This document shows, piece after piece, positions 36,260 through 45,271 of a stretch of DNA of 47,837 bases. The notes under the pieces are model-generated. The model was not told the DNA's origin, ran no database searches, and saw only the letters and a program-made list of their open reading frames with translations. Source of the DNA: Bacteroidales bacterium (GTDB taxonomy: Bacteria > Bacteroidota > Bacteroidia > Bacteroidales > NBLH01); the NCBI GenBank assembly GCA_016937695.1, contig JAFGWC010000080.1, positions 1-47,837 of the forward strand, written 5' to 3'. A program made the position numbers and the translations under genes. The stretch's first letter is position 1. Each line of letters starts with the position of its first letter.

Positions 36260-36316
36260 TACTTTAGCGGACTTATTTAATTCTATAAATAATTTATTAT
36301 TGCATACGGCAATAAT
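36260..36316 (+). promoter_or_regulatory. gyrA leader: putative -7 element and hairpin
   Basis: TACTTTAG at 36260-36267 is one mismatch from TAnnTTTG. A perfect hairpin ATTATTGC-ATACG-GCAATAAT lies at 36296-36316, ending 27 bases before the gyrA ATG, so it would sit in the leader. Part of its 3' arm plus loop (CGGCAAT, 36307-36313) is also complementary to ATTGCCG at 36244-36250, upstream of the predicted start. The rest of the 303-base spacer 36041-36343 shows no other signal. Confidence 0.4.
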
Positions 36317-36343
36317 GAAAAATAAAATATAAATAAAAATTAA

Positions 36344-38830
36344 ATGTCGGATAAAGAAAGAATAAAAATTGTTGATATAAGAGAAGAGATGAAATCATCT
36401 TATATCGATTATTCAATGTCGGTAATCGTATCAAGAGCATTACCAGATGTGAGAGACGGATTAAAACCGGTTCATAGACGAGTTTTATTTGGAATGAGAG
36501 AACTGGGAATAACTTCAAGTAAAGCATATAAAAAATCTGCAAGAATAGTTGGGGAAGTTCTCGGTAAGTATCATCCACATGGTGATAGTTCTGTTTATTT
36601 TGCAATGGTTAGAATGGCTCAAACATGGTCATTACGTTACCCAATGGTTGACGGACAAGGAAACTTTGGCTCTGTTGATGGAGACAGTCCTGCAGCAATG
36701 CGTTATACAGAAGCCAGATTGAAAAAAATAGCAGAAGAATCTCTTGCCGATTTAGATAAAGACACAGTAGATTTTAAGCTGAATTTTGATGATACTCTTT
36801 TAGAACCAACAGTTTTACCAACCAAAATTCCTAATTTATTAATTAACGGCTCATCTGGAATTGCTGTTGGTATGGCAACAAATATGGCGCCTCATAATTT
36901 AACTGAAGTAGTTGATGCCATAAATGCTGTAATTGAAAATCCTGAAATTGACATTGATGGAATAATGCAGTATATTAAAGCTCCGGATTTTCCAACAGGT
37001 GGCATTATTTATGGATATCAGGGTATAAAAGATGCATATCATACAGGAAAAGGACGAGTTGTTATAAGAGCAAAAGTTGAAATTGAAACTACTGAATCAG
37101 GTAAAGAAAAAATAGTTATTACTGAAATCCCATATTTGGTTAATAAAGCTGAATTAATTCAGAAAGTAGCCGATATGGTTAACGAAAAAAAACTTGAAGG
37201 CATAAGCAATGCAAATGACGAGTCGGATAGAACTGGTATGCGCATTGTTTTTGATATTAAAAGAGACGCTATTGCAAATATTGTTTTAAATAAGTTATTT
37301 AAATATACTGCATTACAATCTACTTTTAGTATAAATAATATTGCTTTGGTAAAAGGAAGACCTATGTTGCTTAATCTCAAGCAGATGATTGAAACTTTTA
37401 TCGAACACAGGCATGAAGTTGTTTTTCGCAGAACTAAATTTGAACTAGAACAAGCTGAAAAGAAAGCGCATGTTCTTGAAGGTTTAATAATTGCAATTGA
37501 TCATTTAGATGAAGTAATTAAATTAATTAGAGCATCAAAAACTCCTGAAGAAGCCAAAAATGGTTTAATGGAAAAGTTTGAACTGTCTGAAATTCAAGCA
37601 AAAGCTATTTTGGATATGAGATTGCAAAAACTTACCGGTCTTGAAAGAGATAAACTTAAAGCTGATTATGAAGAATTAATGAAACTTATTACAGAACTTA
37701 AAGCAATACTAGAAGACAAAGCTTTGAGAATGCAGATTATAAAAGATGAGCTTTTTGAAATAAAAGAAAAGTATGGTGACGAAAGAAGAACTGAAATTCA
37801 ATATTCATCTGAAGAATTTAATCCTGAAGATTTTTATGCTGATGAAGAAGTAGTAATTACAATTTCAAATTTAGGATATATAAAACGCACAGTATTAACA
37901 GATTATAAAACTCAACATAGAGGTGGTACTGGTTCAAAAGGAAGTACAACCAGAGATGAAGACTATTTAGTGCATATGTATATCGCATCCATGCATAATA
38001 CTATTCTATTCTTCACCGAAAAAGGCAAAGTATTTTGGTTAAAAGTGTTTGAAGTACCTGAAGGAAGTAGAACATCAAAAGGCCGTGCAGTTCAAAACTT
38101 ATTGAATTTAGAACAAGATGATAAAGTAATGGCTTTTGTTAATGTTGATTCAATAACAGATAAAGAATATGTTGATAAGCACAATATTATTTTATGTACA
38201 AAAAAAGGAATTGTTAAAAAAACATCGCTTGAAGCATATTCAAGACCACGCCAAAATGGAATAAATGCAATTACTATTAAAGAAGGAGATACATTATTAC
38301 AAGCTAGATTAACAGATGGAAGTCACGAGGTTTTTATAGCTGCAAAATCAGGAAAAGCAATTAGATTTAACGAAAGTAATGTTAGAAGCATGGGCAGAAC
38401 TGCTTCTGGAGTTAAAGGAATTAAAATTACTGAAAAAGATGAAGTTATCGGCATGGTTTGTATAAAAGAAGATGAGGAAGAAATATTGGTGGTTTCGGCT
38501 AAAGGTTATGGAAAGCGCTCTAAATTAGAAGATTACAGAGTTACAAATAGGGGTGGAAAAGGTGTGAAAACACTTAGCATTACTGAAAAAACAGGAAAAC
38601 TTATTTCAATTAAAAATGTAAAAGACACAGACCATTTAATGATTATAACTCGCACGGGTATAGCAATTCGACTTGCAGTTTCTTCAATTAGACTATCTGC
38701 CAGAGCAACACAAGGTGTTAAACTGATTAGTTTTAAAGGAAAAGATAAAATTGCTGCTGTTGCAAAAGTTGAAATTAATGGTGTAGACGAAGATTTAAAT
38801 GAAGATGTAATTGAAAATTCTGAAGATTAA
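36344..38830 (+). CDS. gyrA: DNA gyrase subunit A
   Basis: Topoisomerase subunit that cuts and rejoins DNA. The catalytic Tyr is Tyr121 in [10 protein letters not shown]; the DNA-gate helix region [19 protein letters not shown] at about 75-93 contains the quinolone-resistance-determining residues, with Ser82 equivalent to E. coli Ser83 and Phe86 at the E. coli Asp87 position. The GyrA-box that allows DNA wrapping, here [11 protein letters not shown], starts the C-terminal beta-pinwheel, which shows several GxGxKG-like blades ([30 protein letters not shown]). This box marks it as GyrA, not ParC. Length 828 and an acidic tail are usual. It is a single gene; gyrB is elsewhere. Confidence 0.96.
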   Translation: MSDKERIKIVDIREEMKSSYIDYSMSVIVSRALPDVRDGLKPVHRRVLFGMRELGITSSKAYKKSARIVGEVLGKYHPHGDSSVYFAMVRMAQTWSLRYPMVDGQGNFGSVDGDSPAAMRYTEARLKKIAEESLADLDKDTVDFKLNFDDTLLEPTVLPTKIPNLLINGSSGIAVGMATNMAPHNLTEVVDAINAVIENPEIDIDGIMQYIKAPDFPTGGIIYGYQGIKDAYHTGKGRVVIRAKVEIETTESGKEKIVITEIPYLVNKAELIQKVADMVNEKKLEGISNANDESDRTGMRIVFDIKRDAIANIVLNKLFKYTALQSTFSINNIALVKGRPMLLNLKQMIETFIEHRHEVVFRRTKFELEQAEKKAHVLEGLIIAIDHLDEVIKLIRASKTPEEAKNGLMEKFELSEIQAKAILDMRLQKLTGLERDKLKADYEELMKLITELKAILEDKALRMQIIKDELFEIKEKYGDERRTEIQYSSEEFNPEDFYADEEVVITISNLGYIKRTVLTDYKTQHRGGTGSKGSTTRDEDYLVHMYIASMHNTILFFTEKGKVFWLKVFEVPEGSRTSKGRAVQNLLNLEQDDKVMAFVNVDSITDKEYVDKHNIILCTKKGIVKKTSLEAYSRPRQNGINAITIKEGDTLLQARLTDGSHEVFIAAKSGKAIRFNESNVRSMGRTASGVKGIKITEKDEVIGMVCIKEDEEEILVVSAKGYGKRSKLEDYRVTNRGGKGVKTLSITEKTGKLISIKNVKDTDHLMIITRTGIAIRLAVSSIRLSARATQGVKLISFKGKDKIAAVAKVEINGVDEDLNEDVIENSED

Positions 38831-38859
38831 TGATTTGTAAAAATGTTTTATAAAATGTT

Positions 38860-38886
38860 TTTGGTTTAATAAAATATTTAACTTTG
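38860..38886 (+). promoter_or_regulatory. Candidate promoter of the secreted TPR gene
   Basis: TAACTTTG at 38879-38886 is a perfect TAnnTTTG. The nearest TTTG (38860-38863) is 15 bases upstream, shorter than the usual 18-21, so strength is uncertain. Predicted leader about 65 bases. Confidence 0.4.
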
Positions 38887-38958
38887 TAATTTATAATAAT
38901 AAACAGAAATTATAACCGTCAAAGATTATATGTCATTGACTAATAAAAATTTAGACTG

Positions 38959-40317
38959 ATGAGAAAAATAACTTTATTAATTTTAACTACTTTGTTTAGT
39001 TTTACATTTGCTTATTCGCAAACTTCGCAAACTGTTGAAGGCTTACTAAAAGATAAAGCAAAAAGCGATGAGGATATATTAAATCCTAAAAAGAATGTAA
39101 AATCTGCAACATGGGAGAAACGAGGAGATATATTCCTTGATATTGCTCAATTTAATACCAAAGGTATATATAAAAGCATGCCACAAAAAGGTTTTAATGG
39201 AGCCGAATTTATAGCCGGAAAGCCAAATGAAATTTTGACCGAAGGTGATGAAGAAATATGGGTTTATGAAAGAATAAAGTTAACTTTTGTAAATGGATTA
39301 TTGACTAACTGGCTGGAAACAAAGCCAATAGTCGAAAATGCAATTGATATTTCAAGAGATGCTTATTTAAAAGCTTTTGATCTTGACGAAAAAGGAAAAG
39401 TAAAAGAAAAAGATTTAGTTAAGCAAAATATTGCTACATTAAGAGGTTTATATGCAGATCAAGGCATAAAATATTTTCAGGAAAAAGACAATAAAAAGGC
39501 ATACCAATCTTTTGAAGAAGCTTTAAAATTAAATAAATTTCCTAAAGTTTCAGGCGATACTGTTTTTGATGCTGGTTTATTAACATATTACGCTGGGGTT
39601 TTTGCTCAAAATGCTAATGATATTGATAAAGCTGAAGAATTTTATAAAACGGCTGTTGATAATTCATATCAAGAAGGTCTTCCTTATCATGGTTTAGCTT
39701 CTATATATTCTGAACAAGGAAAAGAAGATAAAGAATTAGACATTCTTACTAAAGGATTCGAAAAATATCCTGATTCAAAAGAACTTTTATTTGATTTTAT
39801 TAATTTTTACTTAAGAATTGGTAATTCACACGGAGCTTTAGAGAATATTGATAAAGCGATTCAAGTTAATCCTGAGAATTTTTCTTTATATTTTGCTAAA
39901 GGAACATTGTTTGATTCTATGGCAAAAGATACTACTGGTAAATACACTGTTGATGAGAAAATACAAATAGAAAAGGATGCTGTTACAGCTTATGAAAAAT
40001 CATTGGAAATTAAGCCAGATTATTTTAATTCTCTATATAATCTTGGTGCTTTATATTATAATAGAGCTGCTGCAATTCTTAAAAAAGCTGATGATTTACC
40101 TCTAAATGCAAAAGCAGAATACGATGCTTTAAAAGAAAAAGCTGATGAAAATTTTAAATTATCGATTCCATATTTGGAAAAAGCGAGTGAAGTGCAAGAT
40201 GATAGAATGACATTACAAACTTTATCTACAATGTACAGAAGATTAGGAATGTATGAAAAAAATAATGCAGTAAAGGAAAAAATTGAAAATCTTCCTGCAG
40301 AAGGCGAAGGTTTTTAA
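38959..40317 (+). CDS. Secreted TPR-repeat protein
   Basis: A 452-residue protein with a signal peptide (MRKITLLILTTLFSFTFAYSQ, cleaved near residue 21), so it lies in the periplasm or on a surface. Several TPR units follow from about residue 155: KAYQSFEEALKLNKF, DAGLLTYYAGVFAQNANDIDKAEEFYKTAV, GLPYHGLASIYSEQGK, GALENIDKAIQVNPENFSLYFAKGTLF and NSLYNLGALYYNRAAAI. The first 120 residues have no repeat and include the block GAEFIAGKPNEILTEGDEE. Proteins of this form in Bacteroidota often assist envelope assembly; the role here is not known. A terminator follows and a promoter match precedes, so it is a single unit. Confidence 0.85.
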   Translation: MRKITLLILTTLFSFTFAYSQTSQTVEGLLKDKAKSDEDILNPKKNVKSATWEKRGDIFLDIAQFNTKGIYKSMPQKGFNGAEFIAGKPNEILTEGDEEIWVYERIKLTFVNGLLTNWLETKPIVENAIDISRDAYLKAFDLDEKGKVKEKDLVKQNIATLRGLYADQGIKYFQEKDNKKAYQSFEEALKLNKFPKVSGDTVFDAGLLTYYAGVFAQNANDIDKAEEFYKTAVDNSYQEGLPYHGLASIYSEQGKEDKELDILTKGFEKYPDSKELLFDFINFYLRIGNSHGALENIDKAIQVNPENFSLYFAKGTLFDSMAKDTTGKYTVDEKIQIEKDAVTAYEKSLEIKPDYFNSLYNLGALYYNRAAAILKKADDLPLNAKAEYDALKEKADENFKLSIPYLEKASEVQDDRMTLQTLSTMYRRLGMYEKNNAVKEKIENLPAEGEGF

Positions 40318-40327
40318 TAAAAATTAA

Positions 40328-40359
40328 TAAAAACAGGTTCTGAAAAGAGCTTGTTTTTA
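40328..40359 (+). terminator. Intrinsic terminator after the TPR gene
   Basis: AAAACAGGTTCT pairs with AGAGCTTGTTTT (two G-U pairs) around a GAAA tetraloop, followed by T-rich sequence. Confidence 0.75.
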
Positions 40360-40519
40360 TTTTATATTCTCTATTTAACATAATAATAATTATAAGACAA
40401 TTTTGATTTGTTAATTTATGCTAATCATATTAATAAAATTTTCTAATATATTTTTTTATATGTAGTTTTACTCAATTATTTACACACCAGCATATTCCTT
40501 CAAACTAATATAGAGATAT

Positions 40520-40963
40520 ATGAAAAAAATAATAGGTAAAATAGATAAAGCTGATTTTCCGGAATTATTTTTATCAAATCTTAATATAAAAGTTGATACT
40601 GGAGCATATACATCAGTAATTCATAGTCATAGCATTAAAGAAGTTGAAATTGATGGAGAAAAATATATTAAATTTAAACTTTTAGATCCATCTCACCCAC
40701 AGTATAGAAATAAGGAGTATATAGTAAAACAATACAAAAAAAAAATAGTGAAAAGCTCGTTTGGTAAGTCAGAGCAAAGATTTATAATTAAAACTAATAT
40801 TTTAATTTTTGATGAAGAATATCCAATCGAACTGTCTCTTAGTGAAAGATGCGAAATGAAATTTCCTATTTTGCTTGGAAGAAAATTATTAAACGGAAGA
40901 TTTATTGTAGATACTTCAAAAAGTAATCTGTCCTTTAAATTAAAACAAAATAAAAACAAATAA
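40520..40963 (+). CDS. RimK-associated retropepsin-like protease (RimB/DUF785 type)
   Basis: A 147-residue aspartyl-protease-like protein of the family annotated as ATP-dependent zinc protease, which accompanies RimK. The active-site motif is VDTGAYTSVIHS (Asp-Thr-Gly), with FPILLGRKLLNGRFIVD as the second conserved block, the hydrophobic-hydrophobic-Gly motif of retropepsin folds. In Pseudomonas, RimB removes the glutamates that RimK adds to bS6. Here the gene precedes rimK by 92 bases on the same strand, which supports the pairing. The older zinc-protease name does not fit the visible active-site motif. Confidence 0.87.
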   Translation: MKKIIGKIDKADFPELFLSNLNIKVDTGAYTSVIHSHSIKEVEIDGEKYIKFKLLDPSHPQYRNKEYIVKQYKKKIVKSSFGKSEQRFIIKTNILIFDEEYPIELSLSERCEMKFPILLGRKLLNGRFIVDTSKSNLSFKLKQNKNK

Positions 40964-41054
40964 TAATATTTTTTTCTTCTAGTAATATCATATAAAATTG
41001 TGATGAAAAAATATATCTGTTTCATTTTAACTATTAAACAAATTGAAAATTAAT

Positions 41055-41927
41055 ATGAAAATTGTAATATTATCAAGAAATGCTAAGTTGTATTCAACCA
41101 GAAGGTTATGTGAAGCAGCAAAAGAAAAAGGACATGATACAATGGTTGTAGATCATTTAAAATGCATTATAGAAATTGAGAAGAAGAAACCAAAAATTTA
41201 TTACAATGGTGCTTATTTAGATGATATTGATGCTATTATACCAAGAATAGGTGCTTCCGTTACATTTTACGGAACTGCTGTTGTTCGTCAGTTTGAAATG
41301 ATGAAAGTGTTTTCAGCTGTGGAATCGCAAGCCTTAATAAGATCTAGAGACAAACTAAGAAGTTTACAAGTGCTATCAAGAGCTGGAGTTGGATTACCAA
41401 AAACTGTATTTACAAATTATACTAAAAATGTTGAACATGTTATAGAATCTGTTGGTGGTGCACCTTTGGTGTTAAAACTTTTGGAAGGAACTCAGGGATT
41501 GGGTGTTGTTTTAGCAGAAACTCAAAATGCTGCAACTTCAGTAATTGAAGCTTTTAACGGATTAAAAGCCAGAGTAATAGCTCAACAATTTATTAAAGAA
41601 TCAGCTGGTGCTGATATTAGAGCTTTTATTGTTGATGGAGTTGTGGTTGGTGCGATGAAACGACAAGGGAAAGAAGGCGAATTTCGTTCTAATTTACACA
41701 GAGGTGGCACAGCTTCATTTATAGAGTTAACAGATGAAGAAGAAAATACAGCTTTAAAAGCTGCAAGAGCGATGGGACTTGGTGTTGCAGGAGTTGATAT
41801 GTTGCAGTCATTAAATGGTCCTTTAGTCTTAGAAGTAAATTCTTCTCCAGGTTTGGAAGGTATTGAGGCTGCAACTAAGAAAGATATCGCAAAAGAAATA
41901 ATAAAATATATTGAAAGAAATGTCTAG
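41055..41927 (+). CDS. rimK: RimK, ATP-grasp glutamate ligase (ribosomal protein S6 modification)
   Basis: I start at the ATG at 41055 ([18 protein letters not shown]), the standard RimK N-terminus; the frame could begin four codons earlier only at a TTG. ATP-grasp landmarks are all present: [42 protein letters not shown] (nucleotide-binding loop), [36 protein letters not shown] and the metal-binding [15 protein letters not shown]. RimK adds glutamates to the C-terminus of bS6 in other bacteria. The bS6 at 1311 has a Glu/Lys-rich tail that could be its substrate. Length 290 is normal. It forms a pair with the protease gene upstream. Confidence 0.95.
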   Translation: MKIVILSRNAKLYSTRRLCEAAKEKGHDTMVVDHLKCIIEIEKKKPKIYYNGAYLDDIDAIIPRIGASVTFYGTAVVRQFEMMKVFSAVESQALIRSRDKLRSLQVLSRAGVGLPKTVFTNYTKNVEHVIESVGGAPLVLKLLEGTQGLGVVLAETQNAATSVIEAFNGLKARVIAQQFIKESAGADIRAFIVDGVVVGAMKRQGKEGEFRSNLHRGGTASFIELTDEEENTALKAARAMGLGVAGVDMLQSLNGPLVLEVNSSPGLEGIEAATKKDIAKEIIKYIERNV

Positions 41928-42055
41928 ATTTCATATAAGTCTTGAAGAAATTTTAAAATTTAGCTTTTTTAACTTTTAATAATAAATTTTCATTATAAAA
42001 TTAAATATGTTTGTTAAATATTATAAAAATATATTAATACTAAAAAACAAACAAC

Positions 42056-42853
42056 TTGAATCCAAAAAGAAATTTTATTTTAATTTTTACTCTTACTTTA
42101 TTTTCTTCAATTTCATTATTCTCTCAGCAAAATATTAATAATCAGACTGTTGATAGTGCTATTTTAAAATTTAAAGGTCAGTTAATTGATGATGAAGGAA
42201 ATTTTATTTCTTTTGCCCATATTGTAAATTTTAAAAGAGATTATGCTACTATTAGTGATTCTCTAGGAAAATTCAGAATGCCGGTTATTATAAATGATTC
42301 TATTAGAATTTCGGCAATTGGCTTTGAAACTAAATTTATTTCTATAAAAAAACAAAATATAATAAACGACAGTATTAATTTAAAAATTGTATTTAGAAGA
42401 AAGACTTATAATATTTCAGAAGTAAATATTTATCAATTGCGTTGGCTAGTTTTTAAAGCAGAATTTATGGCTGAAAAAGTGATTGAAGATAAAGTTACAA
42501 CCAGATTAACTGAATGGTTAAAGAATTTGATTCCTGCAAGTGAATTGCTTATGATGGACAAAGCTGTTAGAGGCTCGTCTTTACAATTTAACTATATGAC
42601 TAAACGAGAAAAACAAAAGGAAAAAGTAGCTTATTTAGTAAAAAAATATAGAATTATTCAACCTAAATTTAATGACAAGCTTATTCAAGATGTTACAGGA
42701 CTTTCAGGTACAGATATTTACAAGTTTATAAATTATTGTAATTTTAGAGAAGGTTTTTTGCTAAATGCATCGGAATACCAAATTATTGACAAAATTCAAA
42801 ACTGCTGGAAAGAATACAAAATAATTATGGCTGATGATATAAATAAATTATAA
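42056..42853 (+). CDS. Secreted protein with CarboxypepD_reg-like domain
   Basis: The only start that keeps the signal peptide is the TTG at 42056 (MNPKRNFILIFTLTLFSSISLFSQ): an in-frame stop lies at 42041 and there is no ATG between. After the signal, residues about 38-115 form the seven-stranded domain of TonB-dependent-receptor and carboxypeptidase regulatory type: KGQLIDDEGNFISFAHIVN, TISDSLGKFRM, DSIRISAIGFETKFI and the INLKIVF strand. A helical part follows (about 120-265) with RWLVFKAEFMAEKVIED and FREGFLLNASEYQII. Similar two-part proteins are common in Bacteroidota; the function is unknown. It is convergent with the next gene. Confidence 0.82.
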   Translation: MNPKRNFILIFTLTLFSSISLFSQQNINNQTVDSAILKFKGQLIDDEGNFISFAHIVNFKRDYATISDSLGKFRMPVIINDSIRISAIGFETKFISIKKQNIINDSINLKIVFRRKTYNISEVNIYQLRWLVFKAEFMAEKVIEDKVTTRLTEWLKNLIPASELLMMDKAVRGSSLQFNYMTKREKQKEKVAYLVKKYRIIQPKFNDKLIQDVTGLSGTDIYKFINYCNFREGFLLNASEYQIIDKIQNCWKEYKIIMADDINKL

Positions 42854-42911
42854 GAAATTGTGCAAAAATCAATTATAGTCTCCTACTCTAGCGCTATTTC
42901 TTAATTTTTTA

Positions 42912-43154
42912 TCAAATAATACAGCCGTTTGATATTTTTATTATAAAAACTGCCTTGTTTTTTTCAAAAAATATCTTCATTTCAGTATTTATTAATTCCA
43001 TAACTTGTTGATATTCACCGCTTATTATTGTACTCATACTATTTGTTTCTATTTTTAAGTTTGGATGAGAATAAAGCTTTTCAAGGAAAATATTTACATC
43101 TTCGCTATAATCATCAGCAAAAGGATAAAGGCTTAATTCTAAAGATATTTGCAT
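42912..43154 (-). CDS. Small thiamine-binding-like protein (YkoF/MTH1187 type)
   Basis: An 80-residue protein with the pattern ISLELSLYPFADDYSED ... LKIETNSMSTIISGEYQQVM ... VFIIKISNGC. The ETNSMST motif and the SLYPL-type start are characteristic of the thiamine-binding YkoF-like and MTH1187 proteins, which have a ferredoxin-like fold; binding of thiamine or its hydroxymethylpyrimidine is known for some members. It lies 27 bases downstream of the methyltransferase gene on the same strand, so the two are probably cotranscribed. No other thiamine gene is seen here. Confidence 0.8.
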   Translation of the reverse strand: MQISLELSLYPFADDYSEDVNIFLEKLYSHPNLKIETNSMSTIISGEYQQVMELINTEMKIFFEKNKAVFIIKISNGCII

Positions 43155-43181
43155 GATTTATTTGTGGTTTTTAAATTGTAA

Positions 43182-43835
43182 TTATTTGATTTTCTGTACA
43201 ATAGCTGCAATAAAAGCTCCTTTTTCAAGCTTTTGTTCTTCAGAATATTTATTATCTGTAAATTCTGAATTCTCAATTACTACAGCAGCTTTGAATTTAG
43301 GCTCTCCAAATTTTGATAAAATCTCGTTTAAGTTATTGTAAGTGAAAAACTTAGCGTTTTTATAAACTTCGTCATTGGCTTTGTTTTTTCCTAAATCTGA
43401 ATTTAAATTAAGTCCTGCGCAAATAAAGTATCCATTTGGTTTTAATATTCTATATATTTCATTTACAGCTAGTTGCTGATTTTCAACAAATTCCAAAGAC
43501 GTTACAGCGATTATATTATCTGCTGAATTGTCGGGATAATTTAACTGTTCTGCATTTTTAACCGAAAATTCTGCATTTTTAATATTTTTATTTTGTGCTT
43601 CCAAAAGCATTTTTTCCGAAATATCACTTGCATCAATTATAAATCCTAAATCTGATAAAAAATTTGTCCAATGTCCTGTACCACAGCCTATTTCAATTAT
43701 TTCTTTTGATTTTAGTTCTTGTAAAAATTCTTTAATGATATTTTTTTCAATTTCATCTATTTTAATTCCAAAATCTGTTTGATAATATTTATCATATTCT
43801 GTTGCAATGTTATCAAAGTTAAATTGTTTCACCAT
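43182..43835 (-). CDS. Class I SAM-dependent methyltransferase
   Basis: A 217-residue Rossmann methyltransferase. Motif I is IIEIGCGTGHWTNFL at about residues 45-59, followed by IIDASDISEKMLLEA (acidic residue binding the SAM ribose), NAEFSVKNAEQLNYPDNSADNIIAVTSLEFV (motifs II-III) and EIYRILKPNGYFICAG. It matches the ubiE/Methyltransf_11 group. The substrate cannot be decided from the sequence. The next gene, the small thiamine-binding-like protein, is just downstream; a shared function is possible but not shown. Confidence 0.9.
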   Translation of the reverse strand: MVKQFNFDNIATEYDKYYQTDFGIKIDEIEKNIIKEFLQELKSKEIIEIGCGTGHWTNFLSDLGFIIDASDISEKMLLEAQNKNIKNAEFSVKNAEQLNYPDNSADNIIAVTSLEFVENQQLAVNEIYRILKPNGYFICAGLNLNSDLGKNKANDEVYKNAKFFTYNNLNEILSKFGEPKFKAAVVIENSEFTDNKYSEEQKLEKGAFIAAIVQKIK

Positions 43836-43920
43836 TATTTTATTTTAAATTATTTGGCTGCTAATTTAGCAATATTAATTGTTTAAAATAAATATTTAAA
43901 GTAATTATTTACATTTAAAT

Positions 43921-43949
43921 AAATAAAAAAAGCCGGATAACCGGCTTTA
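43921..43949 (-). terminator. Terminator of the Asp-rich secreted protein gene
   Basis: AAAGCCGG-ATAA-CCGGCTTT: a perfect 8-bp stem with a four-base loop, preceded by A-rich sequence on the plus strand that becomes a T-tract on the minus strand, 18 bases past the stop of the gene at 43967. Confidence 0.85.
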
Positions 43950-43966
43950 ATTGTTTTTAAAATTAT

Positions 43967-45124
43967 TTATTTAACGATTGTAATTTTTTTATGAAAATAA
44001 TTTTTGCCTTGATTTACTTCTAAAATAAATTCTCCTTTGTCAATATCAATTTCTTTTGTGTATTTACCAGAAAATTTCTTTAATTCATCAGTAAAAATTT
44101 CTTTTCCATTTTTATCATACAATTTGATATTTGTGTTTGCTTTATTAATAATATCGAAATTTAATTTTACTTTATTTTCTTCATGCGTAATCTGTAAATC
44201 ATTAATATCTAATTGTTTATAAGATTTTGGCAATTTAATATTAGCTAAATCATCTTTTTCTGCATCAGTAATAGAGATATTTATTGATTCTTCTTCTGAA
44301 TTATAAAAGAAAACATCTTCGTTTTTATGCATCTTTTTAATCTTGTGCTTTTTATCTGTGTCAATATCTGTTTTAATGATATATTTTTTCTTAATTTGTT
44401 TATTATCAGAATTTTGGATGAATATTGTTTTATGCATATTGTTTATAGAATCGCTTATTATAATTTCTTTTTCACTTACATTTTCTTTTCCGTTAATCGA
44501 AGCAATAGTTTTGATTTTTAATGTATCACCAGGTTTAGCATCTTTTAAAATGTCTTGATGTTCTTCCATTTCAGGAAAAAAATGCATGTTTCCATTATCT
44601 ATAATATGCACATTTCCATTGTTTGAATGCCAAATTTTATTCCCTTTTATTTTTATGATTTTTATTAAACTATCAGAATCGTCAGACTTTACATTAAAAT
44701 TCATCACGTCGTCATCATCTATATCTATGTCTATATCAAATGTTTGCATTTTATCATCATCATCACCAATAAAAATCATTTTTTCATACTTGTCAATTTT
44801 TTTTGTATCGCCATCTTCATCAATTTCTACTATTATTTTTTTTAATTCTTTCTTATTTGAATCATCATCGATACTAATCCAAACATTTTTTTTCTTTTCA
44901 CTTTTTATGCCTTTTTCAGCCATAATTTTATCAATTACTTCCTGAGCGTTTTGGCCTTCTTCTAGCACAAACGAAGTGTCTATTTTTATTAATTCGCCGG
45001 CTTCATTTTTTTGTTGAAGTTTAATTTCAATTTTCTTCTCTTTTTTCTTGTCTTTTTGTGCAAATGCAACTGTGCTTAGCATCGAAAACAATAAAATTGT
45101 ACTTAGTATTGCTATTTTTTTCAT
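43967..45124 (-). CDS. Asp-rich secreted protein with T9SS-like C-terminal domain
   Basis: A 385-residue protein with a signal peptide (MKKIAILSTILLFSMLSTVAFAQ) and an extremely Asp/Lys-rich mature part: short runs such as IGDDDDKMQTFDIDIDIDDDD near 117-137 suggest metal binding. There is no known enzyme motif. The C-terminal 75 residues, with IKLYDKNGKEIFTDELKKFSGKYTKEIDIDKG and the end HKKITIVK, resemble the type IX secretion sorting domain (type A) used to export surface proteins in Bacteroidota, or a related Ig-like tail. The gene is divergent from the histidine kinase and regulator, and its likely promoter lies under four phased AGTTAA repeats, so it is probably the main target of that two-component system. 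Confidence 0.82.
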   Translation of the reverse strand: MKKIAILSTILLFSMLSTVAFAQKDKKKEKKIEIKLQQKNEAGELIKIDTSFVLEEGQNAQEVIDKIMAEKGIKSEKKKNVWISIDDDSNKKELKKIIVEIDEDGDTKKIDKYEKMIFIGDDDDKMQTFDIDIDIDDDDVMNFNVKSDDSDSLIKIIKIKGNKIWHSNNGNVHIIDNGNMHFFPEMEEHQDILKDAKPGDTLKIKTIASINGKENVSEKEIIISDSINNMHKTIFIQNSDNKQIKKKYIIKTDIDTDKKHKIKKMHKNEDVFFYNSEEESINISITDAEKDDLANIKLPKSYKQLDINDLQITHEENKVKLNFDIINKANTNIKLYDKNGKEIFTDELKKFSGKYTKEIDIDKGEFILEVNQGKNYFHKKITIVK

Positions 45125-45204
45125 CTGTATAAAATTTTTATACTGTTTTTACAGTACTGATTAATATTCCTTTGTAATTAATTTTACCATTTTAATTTCT
45201 AACA

Positions 45205-45212
45205 CAAAGATA
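45205..45212 (-). promoter_or_regulatory. -7 element of the Asp-rich secreted protein gene
   Basis: On the minus strand TATCTTTG, a perfect TAnnTTTG and identical to that of the RRM gene. The normal -33 TTTG is missing; the four AGTTAA repeats start 21 bases upstream, at the place a bound activator would replace the -33 contact. Predicted leader about 75 bases. Confidence 0.5.
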
Positions 45213-45233
45213 TTTTCAAATTTTAATAGTAAT

Positions 45234-45271
45234 AGTTAAGGTGCAGTTAATTAAAGTTAAGGAAAAGTTAA
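45234..45271 (+). promoter_or_regulatory. Four phased AGTTAA repeats, likely response-regulator operator
   Basis: AGTTAA occurs at 45234, 45245, 45255 and 45266, steps of 11, 10 and 11 bp (about one helical turn). OmpR/PhoB-family regulators bind tandem direct repeats in exactly this way, and the repeat read on the minus strand, TTAACT, resembles the TTAACA boxes of B. subtilis PhoP. It lies between the divergent promoters of the Asp-rich protein and the histidine kinase-regulator pair, whose regulator is of the OmpR family. Confidence 0.6.

Noticed and set aside
44327-44945. Plus-strand hydrophobic frames opposite the Asp-rich gene
   Set aside because: The antisense of GAT/GAA-rich coding reads as Phe/Ser/Ile-rich sequence; there is no start context or independent support.
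45234-45271. Reading the AGTTAA array as a CRISPR or simple satellite
   Set aside because: Units are six bases with 4-5-base gaps and no spacers of the kind CRISPR arrays have; helical phasing and promoter position fit a regulator site better.
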